Assembly (NCBI GenBank): GCA_945957605.1 | Contig: CAMFLR010000005.1 | Coordinates: forward strand, 434,001 to 498,000 | DNA: 64,000 bases | Direction of reading: 5' to 3' | Source: an uncultured Isosphaeraceae bacterium | Lineage (GTDB): Bacteria; Planctomycetota; Planctomycetia; Isosphaerales; Isosphaeraceae | Part shown: positions 25,668-35,228 of the stretch, piece by piece | How positions within the stretch are numbered: the stretch's first letter is position 1 | Layout of the letters: each line of letters begins with the position of its first letter | Program-made: the position numbers and the translations under genes | Notes under the pieces: model-generated | Seen by the model: only the letters and a program-made list of their open reading frames with translations | Told to the model about the DNA's origin: nothing | Database searches by the model: none

Positions 25668-28583
25668 TTACTTGTGCTTCTTCGCCGCAGGGTGATGCAG
25701 GACGATCTTCACCGGTTTGGGATGAGCAACTTTGGGATGCACGACCTTCGCCGGCTTGGGATGTGCGACCTTCACCGGCTTGGGATGCGCGATTTTCACC
25801 GGTTTGGGATGAGCGACCTTGTGACCACGCACAATTGTCACCGGCACAGGGTTGCTGACGCTTGGCGACGAAGGAGTGGTGGGAGTGGTCGGCGTCGACG
25901 GAGTCGCGGGTTTGGGCGTTGCCGGAACCACGGTCGGCGGCGGGGCTGTAGTTGTCGGCGGCGTGAGGCTCACGCTCGTCGAAGTCGAGTCGGTGTAACT
26001 CGTACTGCCGCTGTAAGTCGCGGTGATCGACTGACTCGCCGTGAAGTTCAGCGTCGTCACCAGGAATGCCTGGCCGCCGGTCAGGGCGATCTTACCGAGC
26101 ACCTTGCCGCCGTTCTTGAACGTGACCGTCCCAGTAGGCGTGCCACTGGTCGTCGACGCGACGGTCGCGGTGAAGAGCATCGGCCGGCCGACGATCGGCG
26201 GATTGGGCGACACCGTGAGCGACGTTGTCGTTTGCGCGGCGACCACTGTCACTGGGCTGGCGGCGACGTTCGTCGCGGTCGCGAACTTGCTGTCACCCTG
26301 ATAGGTCGCCGTGATCGAGTTCTTACCGACGGTCAGCGTCGACGTCGTGAGATTGGCATGACCGGTCGCATCGACGCCGGCGGTGCCAATCGCTGTCTTG
26401 CCGTCGAAGAATTGCACCACGCCAGTGGGTGTGCCCTGGTTTGTGGCGACCGTAGGCACAACCGCGGCTGTGATTGTGGTGGTTTGGCCGTAGACGCCCG
26501 GATTCGGTGAGGCCGCTACGACGACGTTGGTTGGCACTGCGGTGATCGCGAGCGCCTGGGCCTTGGCGGTTGTCGTCGAGGTATTGTTCGCGTCGCCCGC
26601 ATACGAGGCCGTGATCGAGTGCGCACCAATGGGCAGGTTCGTCACGGGCAGAACCGCGTGACCGTTGCCGTCGAGCGTGGCTGTGCCGAGGTTCGTGGTG
26701 CCGTCGAAGAACGTAACCGCTCCGGTTGGCGTGCCGGCGTTGCTGGTCGCGGTGGCGATGAGCAGAACGGCTTGGCCGACCGGTGCGCTGTTCGCGGTAC
26801 CATAGAGCACGAGCGTACTGTTCGATGGTCGCACTGACTGCGAGAGCGCTGCCGACGTGCTCGCCGTGAACGCGGGATCACCGCTGTATGAAGCTGTGAT
26901 CTTATGATTACCACCCGCAAAGCCCAGCCCCGAGAGAGTCGCGACACCGTTGACCAGCGGTGCCGATCCCAGCGGTGATGTGCCGTCGGAGAACGTGACC
27001 GTTCCAGTCGGAGTGCCGACGGCGCCGGCTACCTTGGCGACGAGCGAGACGTTATCGCCCGGCTTGATGGTGCCGTTGGGAGTCGAGATTGTGGTGGTTG
27101 TCGTCTGGGCGCGGCTAGTGACGGTGACCGCCTGCGATGTGTAGTTGATCTGGAACGTGATGCCACCCTGCGTGAACACCGTCCCCTGGCCAAGGCTGGC
27201 GAACTGGCCTGTGATCGTCGACGAGCCCGTGGCTTTAAGGATCGTGAACACCGTGCCAGCGGGAGGGGCGATGGTTGGGTTGATGTTCAGCGTGGCGTTA
27301 TTCAGCGCGATTCCGCCGCCCGACACGAGCTGGCCATATTGCGTGCCGGCGCTCAATCCGCCGACATTCAGATTCAAAGACGTGTTTTGATTGAGCGCAA
27401 CTGCCGCCTTGTCGATCGTGAGCGACGAGTTGGCAAGGTTGAGCGTCGACCATTGCGCCAGGGTGAACGTCGGCGCGTTGGGGATGTCGATGGGCGTGGC
27501 CAGCGTGGTTTGCGACGAGGCGAGCACCACGTCGCCGCTGTTGGTCAGCGTGGTCGCTTCGAGCGCACCAGTCGATTCGTGAATCCCGTTCGACAGGATG
27601 ACGTTACCCTTGCCCGACGTGACAAACTTGCCACCGCCGGAGACGGTCGAGCCGAAGATGGCGGAGGTGCCGTCGTCGGGAACGACGTTCACGGTGAAGT
27701 CGTTTGGCGTAGTTGTGCCGCCATCACCGAAACTGCTGCCAAAGTTTGAGGCCTTCACCACTGCGGTGCCGCCGGCCTTCATCGTGAACTGGCCGTTCAG
27801 CGCCTGGTCGGTGGCGATGATATTCGGACCTTGCTGCGTGAAGTAGCCGCCATTGATCTGGCTTGGCGACAACACCGCACCCTGTTCGATCGTGAAGAAT
27901 CCGTTGTTGATCGCCGCCGGCGCGAAGGTGTTGCCGGACGTGATCTTGATCGCTCCCGCGGTGCCGTCCGGCGCGCCCGTGACGGTGAAACCGTTCACGC
28001 TGACGGGCTTGCTATCGACGCCGACCGTTTCGGTGAGCTTCGCGCCCGAGCCGATCGCGAAGGTCGAATAGATCGAACCCGACGCGCCGAGGGTGATTTC
28101 GCCCTGCTGGCCGTTGAACGTGATGCCAGACGAATTTGCAGCGTTGGCGGTGTTCACCGCGAGCGTGCCGTCGCCGACCTTCACGAGCGAGCCCGTTCCC
28201 TGGAGTTTCGTCCCCAGCAAGTTGAGAGTGGCGCCCGACTTGACACTGACCGGCACCGTGCCCGCGACATTCAGCGTACCGGTGAAGGTGAAGTCGGACT
28301 CGACGTCGATCGCGCCGGGCGTGAACGAGTCGGGAAGCGCAGTCGCTTGCGCTGTGCCCTGACCGTCGAACGCGATCGTGTCGCCGCTTACCGGAACGGC
28401 GCCTGTCGACCAGTTTGCGGGGTCGTTGAAATTGTTGTTGGCACCGGTCCAAACGTCAGTCGAGAGCAGTTGCCTGCCTTCGAGCATCTCGGGACCTTGG
28501 CCCAGAAGCCCCCGGCGCGGCCGGCGAACTCGCTCACGAGACGGATTTGTCCGTTCGGATTCATGTCCAGGCTTCGTGTTCAT
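25668..28583 (-). CDS. LEPR-XLL-like surface protein with Ig-like repeats and basic HPKPVK tail
   Basis: A 971-residue protein. From ATG 28583 it has no classical signal peptide; an Arg-rich start leads to MLEGRQLLS, close to the LEPR-XLL sorting motif of planctomycete surface proteins. Residues about 45-480 are a beta-solenoid-like region that begins WTGANNNFNDPANWSTG, as in autotransporter-type passenger repeats. Four Ig-like (Big_3_5) repeats follow, each with the pattern GTPTG-x-V-x-F-x-(D/N)G, G-x-H/N-x-ITA-(S/T)Y-x-GD. A Thr/Pro-rich linker then leads to a strongly basic tail of repeated HPKPVK units. It is probably anchored at or released to the cell surface; the tail may bind an acidic polymer. 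No enzymatic residues are seen. Confidence 0.83.
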   Translation of the reverse strand: MNTKPGHESERTNPSRERVRRPRRGLLGQGPEMLEGRQLLSTDVWTGANNNFNDPANWSTGAVPVSGDTIAFDGQGTAQATALPDSFTPGAIDVESDFTFTGTLNVAGTVPVSVKSGATLNLLGTKLQGTGSLVKVGDGTLAVNTANAANSSGITFNGQQGEITLGASGSIYSTFAIGSGAKLTETVGVDSKPVSVNGFTVTGAPDGTAGAIKITSGNTFAPAAINNGFFTIEQGAVLSPSQINGGYFTQQGPNIIATDQALNGQFTMKAGGTAVVKASNFGSSFGDGGTTTPNDFTVNVVPDDGTSAIFGSTVSGGGKFVTSGKGNVILSNGIHESTGALEATTLTNSGDVVLASSQTTLATPIDIPNAPTFTLAQWSTLNLANSSLTIDKAAVALNQNTSLNLNVGGLSAGTQYGQLVSGGGIALNNATLNINPTIAPPAGTVFTILKATGSSTITGQFASLGQGTVFTQGGITFQINYTSQAVTVTSRAQTTTTTISTPNGTIKPGDNVSLVAKVAGAVGTPTGTVTFSDGTSPLGSAPLVNGVATLSGLGFAGGNHKITASYSGDPAFTASTSAALSQSVRPSNSTLVLYGTANSAPVGQAVLLIATATSNAGTPTGAVTFFDGTTNLGTATLDGNGHAVLPVTNLPIGAHSITASYAGDANNTSTTTAKAQALAITAVPTNVVVAASPNPGVYGQTTTITAAVVPTVATNQGTPTGVVQFFDGKTAIGTAGVDATGHANLTTSTLTVGKNSITATYQGDSKFATATNVAASPVTVVAAQTTTSLTVSPNPPIVGRPMLFTATVASTTSGTPTGTVTFKNGGKVLGKIALTGGQAFLVTTLNFTASQSITATYSGSTSYTDSTSTSVSLTPPTTTAPPPTVVPATPKPATPSTPTTPTTPSSPSVSNPVPVTIVRGHKVAHPKPVKIAHPKPVKVAHPKPAKVVHPKVAHPKPVKIVLHHPAAKKHK
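25706..25820. repeat. 24-bp tandem repeats coding for the HPKPVK tail
   Basis: About five imperfect copies of a 24-bp unit (one shortened) encode V/I-A-HPKPVK inside the surface protein gene. Synonymous changes between copies show that the unit is kept at protein level. Confidence 0.85.
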
Positions 28584-28877
28584 CCGTGAACGTCCTGATA
28601 TTCGCGATTGAGAGGGCGGTGCCGACCGCCAAAGCGATCGGTCGCAGACCCGCCACAAACCGCCCTTAGCTCATCCTTGTGCCAGTGCGGTCTCTCAGGA
28701 TTGCGAGGTTTAGCTAACTTGACTTTGTGTGCAGGTGGAATGTCGTCCTTTCTTGATGATCGGCGAGGTGATACCGATTCTTTAAAAGATTCCGATTATT
28801 CTGACGAGACCGATTTTGCCGGTTTTTCTGTGTTGGGCTGGAGGTTTGCGGGGTTTGGCGAAGTTTTGCGGATAAAG

Positions 28878-31800
28878 TCAGCGGGCGCCAACGGTTGCGA
28901 GCGGCAGCAAACGATTGGGATCATCGCCCGCCGACCACGCGATTGATCGCAGGATGAGGATGCGGAAATACGGATCATCGAACGTCCATGTGTAATGGCC
29001 GAGCAGGCAGCCGACCGCACGCCCCTTGGTGTGTTCGCGGGTCCAGAGCATCGGCCGCGGCTGGCCTTCTTCGAGCGACGTCGCCAACGTTTTGACCTTC
29101 GCGAGATCGCCGGCAAGGTTCCAGTAACTCTCGTCGACGAAGTCGATCGACGTGAAACCCGAAGTAATGGGGTGAGGATTTGCAGGATTGATGACGAATT
29201 TGACTGGGCCATGTCTAAATTTGGAAGCGCCATCACGCCAGGCGAGACCGATGCGTTCGGCGAGTGCTTCGGGCGCGTTTCGGCCGTTAACGGCGAAGTG
29301 CAGATAGACCATTCCGCCGCCGCGAGCCAGAAATGTGTCGAGCTCCTTTGCACGTTCCGCGGTGAAGCCTGGATTGGCGGAGAACCAGACGAGGACGTTG
29401 GCAGTTGCGAGATCATCGGCAGTCGGCCAGGCCGATCGTTTCACAACCGTCACGCCATCGGCAAGTGCGAGCAGACTCGACCAGCGCTCGCTCCAGGCGG
29501 GGTAATCGTGCTCGTCTATTCCGTGATCCTTGGGACCATCGACGAGCACGATCTTCAGCGGCTTGGGCTTTTCTGATGCATTGGAACGAGAGGCGTCGAG
29601 AATCGCTTGAACATCTTTCCGCGAACGCGGAGGAGGAGCATCGTCGCGATGGATTGGCGCAGGATCAATTGCAGGGATGAGCAGGAATGTGAGCAAATCT
29701 TTCAGTCGTTCGGGACCGAGCAAATCAACCAGCTTTTCCGGCATAATCGACATTGCGGCTGGCTTGGTTGATTCGACGTTTGAACGCTCGACCGTTGTGA
29801 GCTTTCCTTCACGATCGGCAACGACGAGTCGCGTTCCTTCGGACTTCACGGTTCCTTCGAGAACACGGCCGTCGTTGAGTGCGACGAGTTGGGTGAGATA
29901 GTCGGGGTTGAGCGCAGCGCTCGGTTCGCGAATATCACGGAGTACGGATGTGTAATCGCGATGAGTGAGGTTCGAGAGGTCGGGACCAATCTGACCCCCT
30001 TCACCGCGCACCGTGTGACAGCGGGCACAGTTTGCCGGTTCGCCGTAAAACTGAGTGCGACCGCGTAACCAGTTGCCCCCTTCGAGTGCCGGATTACGCG
30101 TGCGGGTGACCAATTGATCGGCGGCCGAACCGATATGCGCCCAGGGCATGACAAAACGTCGAAGCGGCAAGGCACGCTCGCGCGCATCTTCGCCTGTGTG
30201 CCAGGAAAATGAGACGTCCACATTGGGACGGCCTGTAGCGACTTCCAGACTGATCGCGTGCAACGGCGACTTGGGCCCATTGAACACTAGCTTCGCACCC
30301 TTTGGCGTTTTCTCCTGCGAACTCTCGTGATGTTCGAGAATCTGCAGATCGCTCGTCGACTCAAAACGGAGCGTGATCGTTTCGGTGGGGAGCGTGTAGT
30401 CCAATTTGGACCCGGGCTGCACGGCGGGCCGAAGCATGTTGGTCAAATCGAGATTTGTGGTAAGGATCAACTTGCCAGGCTGTTCGAGCCGCCGCCAAAG
30501 TTCTTCGTGCGAGGCGCTGCCGCGTGTCAAAACGCGTGAGACAGCCAGATTGATATGCGGAAGCCAACCGTTCCACTGATCGCGGCCATCGGCTGATTTC
30601 CAGCTTGCCGACACGCCGGAAGTCTCAACTGCGAGGTCGATCTCGTTCACCTGAGCGAGCGTATCGCTTTCCGGCTTAGTCTTGTTGCCAGGAAGTGTGA
30701 TGGCATACGGCATACGTTCGGTGTGCGCATCGATCACGAAGATTAAAGTGCGACGGTCGGGGGTGACGCTGCTCGATTGGATTCGCACCGGAAAACGCGC
30801 CGAGGCTTCTTGCGCGGCCACCACATCGTAACCTGGGCGAAGTGCTTCAAAGCGATCTCCAGCCGCGACGCTGGTGCCGCGGGTGATGAGAGTTTTCTTC
30901 GCGAGCTCTGCGAGCCGCTCGGTCGGCAGCGGATGGTCGAATGCAACACATAGCTCGCTGGGAGACTCAAGCCAGGCGGCGACGGCTTGCGGTTCGTCTT
31001 TATTTACGTAGCGAATTCGATAGAGTTTTCCCTCGCCTTGCGGGCCGACACCCCAGTCGGGCATGCCGGAATGGGTCGCCACCAGCAGCGAACCATCGCG
31101 CGTGATGCATGAGTCAACGGTGAGCATATTCAGCGAGCCAATCAGGTCGTTCGCGGCAACGTATCCGGCCGGAGTTTTCACGAGTTTCGTGCGGTAGAGT
31201 TTGCCTCGCGAATAGCCGCAAACGATCGCATCATTCCGCCACGTCTCAGGACCAAAAATCGGTCCATCCTTCACGACAGGAACGTTGAACGTGAGACCAC
31301 ATGTCGATTGGTGCTGCGGTGCGTAATCGAACACGGAAGGTTCGTCGATGACGTTGGGCAGATCTTTAGGATGACGCGGTGGGAAGCCGTAGTGGCGTCC
31401 GGTTTGGATGTGTAGCAGTTCGTCGAACGGATTGCCGTTGGGAAGCCAGGTGGCACCTTCTTGATCGGTGACGAACAGGTCGCCATCGGGATTGAAGGCC
31501 ATGCTGACCGAGAATCGAATTCCCGTCGCAATGATTTCGCGCGAACGCCAGTCGGGCGCGAGTTTGATAATTGTGCCGCGTTCGCTCTTCAGATCGTACT
31601 TCGCGTTGCCGTTCGCGTCGCGCCGATAGGCGTTTTCAAAGTTCGCCGCGCCGAGCCCAAAATAAACGGCACCTTTCGCATCGACGGCGATTCCCAATGC
31701 ATCAACCGTATGACCGCCATCAATGCCGGGCCATCCTTCGGCCATTGTGATTTCGCGATCGGCGCGATCGTCGCCATTTGTGTCGAGAATGGCGACGACC

Positions 31801-33005
31801 TTTCCCTTGGCCGCGATGTACAGGCCATTGCCACGCGGGTCGCCGGGCGGAGAGAGCACTACGCCGATTGGTGTCTGCAAGCTGCCGTCGTTTTTCCAGA
31901 ACGTGTCGGCGCGATCGAACTCGCCGTCGTTGTTCTGATCGGCGAGGAGATAGATATCGCCGCTGTAGGCGACCGCGAAGACCTTGCCGTCGGCTCGACA
32001 GCGAAGATTGTTGATATTTGGGAGTTTGAGAGCGACTTCTTGCGCCGCGAATCCCGGTGCGAACATTTGGACGGCTGGCGGATTGTCGAGTCGTCGCAGT
32101 TGAGCGCCGAGCGTGCTGTCGCGCTCCGCAAATGCGACGTCGATCTGGCTGTACTTCGTCGCGAGATAAGTAGTCACCTGCCCGCTCTCGGTTGAGTTCA
32201 GGTCGCGGTCGAAGACGAGCACCTCGGCAATGTCGCCATCAAAATTTCCCTGAGTGAAGCCGGGGCGCTGGTCGTTGGAGTAGAAGCGAGCACCGACGGT
32301 GATGTCGTCGACGCGGATCCGTGAATTCTGGCGATCGCGCGAATTCTGCGGCCGGCTGTTGATGAAGAGACGGATGCCGTTCTTGCCGAGTCCGCCATGT
32401 GTTTCGAGCGTCTGGAAATTGCGAAACGGCAGGCTGGCGGTCATCATGTCGATCGCGCCGCCGAAACCGATTCCTTCAATGCTGAGATTCTCGAAGCGAT
32501 TCGTACCGAATGGGCCGAGGTCGATTGTGAAGCCGGTGTCGTAGTCGCGACGATCGCTCGCGTTGACAGCAAGCAGACCGCGAAAATAGCCGGCGTTCGT
32601 GCGCGGCGCGGCCACGATAAACACGGTGAATTGATCGAGCGAGCGGCCGAGTCCGGTGCGTTCGAATAGGTCATCTTTGCCGTCGAATCGAAATGCTGCG
32701 CCGCTGGTTGAATTGAGCCAAATCGGCTGCGCGGCTGTGTTTCGCTGTGCCATATGAAGGCTATTGCCCGACGCATCGAGCCAGAGTCCCGAAGGCTTGC
32801 CATCGGGCACGCGCGGTAATCCCAGCGCGGTTCGTGCGGCATCCTGACGCGAGGCGTCGAGCCAGAGGAAAAGCCCCGAGCGTACAGGCAAGCGAGCGTC
32901 GGCCCACGATGGCGGCTCGGCGGCGGAAGCGGTGATGATGGATGAGAAAGCACAAAATACGAATAACAGCAGAATATCAATACGCAACGATTTTGCGGGA
33001 TTCAT
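28878..33005 (-). CDS. LamG - PVC propeller - cytochrome c - ThuA-like fusion protein
   Basis: A 1375-residue exported protein (ATG 33005, signal IDILLLFVFCAFSSIITASA). Order: a concanavalin/LamG-like domain (about 40-290; SGLFLWLDAS, FRFDGKDDLF, GDIAEVLVFDRDLNSTE); a PVC-type propeller domain with repeated Asp-rich loops (about 310-690; DQNNDGEFDRADT, DTNGDDRADRE); a beta-sandwich part; a cytochrome c domain with CARCH (C993, C996, H997) and GGQIGPDLSNLTHRDY; and a C-terminal ThuA-like domain (about 1140-1375; KIVLVDGPKDHGIDEHDY, GGGMVYLHFA). ThuA-like domains are linked to trehalose/sugar metabolism in other bacteria, so a periplasmic sugar oxidation role is a reasonable guess. It is divergent from the gene at 33076. 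Confidence 0.9.
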   Translation of the reverse strand: MNPAKSLRIDILLLFVFCAFSSIITASAAEPPSWADARLPVRSGLFLWLDASRQDAARTALGLPRVPDGKPSGLWLDASGNSLHMAQRNTAAQPIWLNSTSGAAFRFDGKDDLFERTGLGRSLDQFTVFIVAAPRTNAGYFRGLLAVNASDRRDYDTGFTIDLGPFGTNRFENLSIEGIGFGGAIDMMTASLPFRNFQTLETHGGLGKNGIRLFINSRPQNSRDRQNSRIRVDDITVGARFYSNDQRPGFTQGNFDGDIAEVLVFDRDLNSTESGQVTTYLATKYSQIDVAFAERDSTLGAQLRRLDNPPAVQMFAPGFAAQEVALKLPNINNLRCRADGKVFAVAYSGDIYLLADQNNDGEFDRADTFWKNDGSLQTPIGVVLSPPGDPRGNGLYIAAKGKVVAILDTNGDDRADREITMAEGWPGIDGGHTVDALGIAVDAKGAVYFGLGAANFENAYRRDANGNAKYDLKSERGTIIKLAPDWRSREIIATGIRFSVSMAFNPDGDLFVTDQEGATWLPNGNPFDELLHIQTGRHYGFPPRHPKDLPNVIDEPSVFDYAPQHQSTCGLTFNVPVVKDGPIFGPETWRNDAIVCGYSRGKLYRTKLVKTPAGYVAANDLIGSLNMLTVDSCITRDGSLLVATHSGMPDWGVGPQGEGKLYRIRYVNKDEPQAVAAWLESPSELCVAFDHPLPTERLAELAKKTLITRGTSVAAGDRFEALRPGYDVVAAQEASARFPVRIQSSSVTPDRRTLIFVIDAHTERMPYAITLPGNKTKPESDTLAQVNEIDLAVETSGVSASWKSADGRDQWNGWLPHINLAVSRVLTRGSASHEELWRRLEQPGKLILTTNLDLTNMLRPAVQPGSKLDYTLPTETITLRFESTSDLQILEHHESSQEKTPKGAKLVFNGPKSPLHAISLEVATGRPNVDVSFSWHTGEDARERALPLRRFVMPWAHIGSAADQLVTRTRNPALEGGNWLRGRTQFYGEPANCARCHTVRGEGGQIGPDLSNLTHRDYTSVLRDIREPSAALNPDYLTQLVALNDGRVLEGTVKSEGTRLVVADREGKLTTVERSNVESTKPAAMSIMPEKLVDLLGPERLKDLLTFLLIPAIDPAPIHRDDAPPPRSRKDVQAILDASRSNASEKPKPLKIVLVDGPKDHGIDEHDYPAWSERWSSLLALADGVTVVKRSAWPTADDLATANVLVWFSANPGFTAERAKELDTFLARGGGMVYLHFAVNGRNAPEALAERIGLAWRDGASKFRHGPVKFVINPANPHPITSGFTSIDFVDESYWNLAGDLAKVKTLATSLEEGQPRPMLWTREHTKGRAVGCLLGHYTWTFDDPYFRILILRSIAWSAGDDPNRLLPLATVGAR

Positions 33006-33062
33006 CGCCGTGAGTCCGGGACGTCATGGTGTGAGGAAGATCTCTATTGTAGAAAAGGAGGC

Positions 33063-33069
33063 GAGGAGG
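33063..33069 (+). promoter_or_regulatory. Ribosome binding site that fixes the start at 33076
   Basis: GAGGAGG lies 6 nt before ATG 33076. The frame is open 144 bp further upstream, into the divergent gene, but this site and the signal peptide after it identify the true start. Confidence 0.85.
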
Positions 33070-33075
33070 CACACC

Positions 33076-34791
33076 ATGAAAAAGCGAGTTGTAGCGGCGG
33101 TTGCCGTGCTGCTGGCGGCGGGTTGGATTGCTCAGAGCGCGGTTTACGCGCAAGGCGACGATCGGCCGAAATACCAGCGGCGGTGGGTCTGGGTGATGAC
33201 GAATTTGCTGGTCGACAAGGAAGTCGATCGCGTTGTTGCGCTAATCAAACGATCGGCCGCGGCGGGATATAACGGAATTGTCATCAGCGATTACAAAATG
33301 AACTTTCTCGACCGCATGCCGTCGCACTATTTCGTGCATGCCGAGCGCGTAAAGACTGCTGCGCGCGAGGCGAATGTCGAGCTTATTCCTGGCGTGTTTT
33401 CCGTGGGCTATAGCAATGGCCTACTCTCGCACGACCCGAATTATGCCGAGGGGATGAGGGTTGAGAATGCGCCGTTTGTTTTGAAGGGAAACGAGGCGGT
33501 GCTTGCTTCAGAGCCATCTGCCTTGCGCAATGGCGGGCTCGAAGAGACGCGCGGTCATCAATTCGCGGGATTTGGTTTTCAGGACGAGCCTGGCAAGGTG
33601 ACCTTTGCCGATCACGACGTCGTCCGCGAAGGAAAAACCTCGTGCCGCATGGAGAATCTTGGGCTCTCGTACAACAAGCGGTTGATTCAACCGGTTAACG
33701 TGCGTCCTCACGCGTGTTACCGCTTGTCTTGCTGGGTGAAGACGCGTGATTTGCAAGAAACCGGTGCGTTTCGACTCATGGCGATCGGCGCGAGCGGACG
33801 GCAACTGAGCTTTCAGGAAGGTGGCCTGGAAGCGACGAAGGACTGGACGAAAATCGAGGTTGTGTTCAACAGTCAGGATGAGTCGAAGGTCAATCTCTAC
33901 GCGGGGCTTTGGGGCGCGAAGTCGGGAACACTTTGGATCGACGACTTGCGCTTCGAGGAACTCGGACTGGTAAACGTGCTGAGACGGCCGGGTTGTCCGT
34001 TCTTGGTAAAGTCGGCCGATGGTGCGACGACTTATACCGAGGGTGATGACTTCGAGCCGGTTCGTGATCCGAATCTCGGGCAACTCCCCTGGCCTGGCGA
34101 ATATGAGTTCAATCACCCTACGCCTGCCATCAAGCTGACAAAAACAAGCCGCATCAAGCCCGGCGATCGGCTCAAGGTGTCGTGGTATCACCCAGTGCTC
34201 ACACTGAGCGGCTACGCGGCTTGCTGTTTGAGCGAGCCGAAGATCTATTCGATTCTCGAAGATCAGGCGAAGCGGGTTGAATCACTATTTCATCCCAAGA
34301 CGATTTTCATGCAGCACGATGAGCTGCGCGTCGTGAACTGGTGCGCGGCTTGTCAGACGCGAAAGCTGACGCCCGGCGCACTGCTGGCCGATAACGTCAG
34401 GCGATGCCAGGAAATCCTCAAGAAGTCGAGTCCGAATGCGACGCAGATCATTTGGTCGGATATGTTTGACCCAACCCATAACGCGGTCAAGGGGCCGTAT
34501 TATCTCGTCAACGGCAGTCTGGAAGGTTCGTGGAACGGACTACAGCCGTCGACGATGATTGCCAACTGGAATGGCGGCAAGGCGCGGGCGAGTCTGGAGT
34601 TCTTCGCCAAACGCGGGCATTCCCAGATCATCGCCGGCTACTATGATAGTGACGACAACTTCAACACCTGGGATACCGCGGCCAGCGGCCTTCCTGGTGT
34701 GATTGGTTTTATGTACACAACATGGCAACAACGCTATGTTGATCTCGAACGATACGGTAGGAAGATTCAACGCGAGGGAGAGAAGCGATGA
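33076..34791 (+). CDS. Secreted TIM-barrel-like protein with carbohydrate-binding-like insert
   Basis: A 571-residue exported protein with a signal peptide (KKRVVAAVAVLLAAGWIAQSAVYA). The first part (WVWVMTNLLVDKEVDRVVALIKRSAAAGYNGIVISDY) reads like the first strands of a TIM barrel of the glycoside hydrolase type. Residues about 150-300 form a beta-sandwich like a carbohydrate-binding module (RNGGLEETRG, SCRMENLGL, YRLSCWVKTRDL, LWIDDLRFEEL). The barrel resumes afterwards (IFMQHDELRVVNWCAACQ, QIIWSDMFDPTHNA, IAGYYDSDDNFNTW). HDE and SDMFDP are candidate active-site segments. A glycan-directed enzyme is likely, but no numbered family is recognised. The stop overlaps the start of the next gene (ATGA), so the two are translationally coupled. 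Confidence 0.75.
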   Translation: MKKRVVAAVAVLLAAGWIAQSAVYAQGDDRPKYQRRWVWVMTNLLVDKEVDRVVALIKRSAAAGYNGIVISDYKMNFLDRMPSHYFVHAERVKTAAREANVELIPGVFSVGYSNGLLSHDPNYAEGMRVENAPFVLKGNEAVLASEPSALRNGGLEETRGHQFAGFGFQDEPGKVTFADHDVVREGKTSCRMENLGLSYNKRLIQPVNVRPHACYRLSCWVKTRDLQETGAFRLMAIGASGRQLSFQEGGLEATKDWTKIEVVFNSQDESKVNLYAGLWGAKSGTLWIDDLRFEELGLVNVLRRPGCPFLVKSADGATTYTEGDDFEPVRDPNLGQLPWPGEYEFNHPTPAIKLTKTSRIKPGDRLKVSWYHPVLTLSGYAACCLSEPKIYSILEDQAKRVESLFHPKTIFMQHDELRVVNWCAACQTRKLTPGALLADNVRRCQEILKKSSPNATQIIWSDMFDPTHNAVKGPYYLVNGSLEGSWNGLQPSTMIANWNGGKARASLEFFAKRGHSQIIAGYYDSDDNFNTWDTAASGLPGVIGFMYTTWQQRYVDLERYGRKIQREGEKR

Positions 34792-35222
34792 GTTCGGAAC
34801 AACGCGTAGCGACCGTGAAGCCGGTCAGCGAAGAAGAAGCATCGCCACGCGTGGCGGCGGTTTATACGGATATCAAGGCGACGAAGAAGATCGACTTCGT
34901 CCCGAACATGTGGCGCGTGCTCGCGACGAATCCGACGCAGCTCGAAATCGTCTGGACGCGGTTGAAGGCGATCATGCATCCCGAGGCCATGGGAGGATCG
35001 TCCAAGCTCGACCCGCTGACGCGTGAGATTATCGCGCTTGCGGTTTCGGCGACGAACGGGTGTGCCTATTGCGTGAATTCACACACAACGGCAGTGCGCA
35101 AGCTCGGGCTCGATGTGGAAGCACTCGGCGAGGTGATGGCGATCGTGGGTTTGTTCAACTCCACGAACGCCCTGGCCGATGGCTACCAGATCGAGCCCGA
35201 TGTGCTACCGCCTCAAGATTGA
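34788..35222 (+). CDS. AhpD/carboxymuconolactone decarboxylase-family protein
   Basis: A 144-residue protein of the AhpD-like/CMD fold. The redox motif is NGCAYCVNSH (C92, C95, H99), preceded by LTREIIALAVSAT, which matches the peroxidase-related branch with a CxxC-x3-H active site. Such proteins reduce peroxides or act as thiol-disulfide reductases; the exact partner is unknown. There is no signal peptide, so it is cytoplasmic, unlike the secreted upstream product. ATG 34788 overlaps the stop of the preceding gene, and GAGGGAG stands upstream. Its stop lies 6 bp from the end of the convergent RND gene. Confidence 0.88.
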   Translation: MSSEQRVATVKPVSEEEASPRVAAVYTDIKATKKIDFVPNMWRVLATNPTQLEIVWTRLKAIMHPEAMGGSSKLDPLTREIIALAVSATNGCAYCVNSHTTAVRKLGLDVEALGEVMAIVGLFNSTNALADGYQIEPDVLPPQD

Positions 35223-35228
35223 TGGTGG

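Noticed and set aside
25706..25820. Tandem repeats that might be taken for a CRISPR array
   Set aside because: The units are directly adjacent without spacers and encode an in-frame protein repeat.
28608..28946. Plus-strand frame of 112 codons between two minus-strand genes
   Set aside because: Overlaps the end of the ThuA-fusion gene, low complexity, and no start signal.
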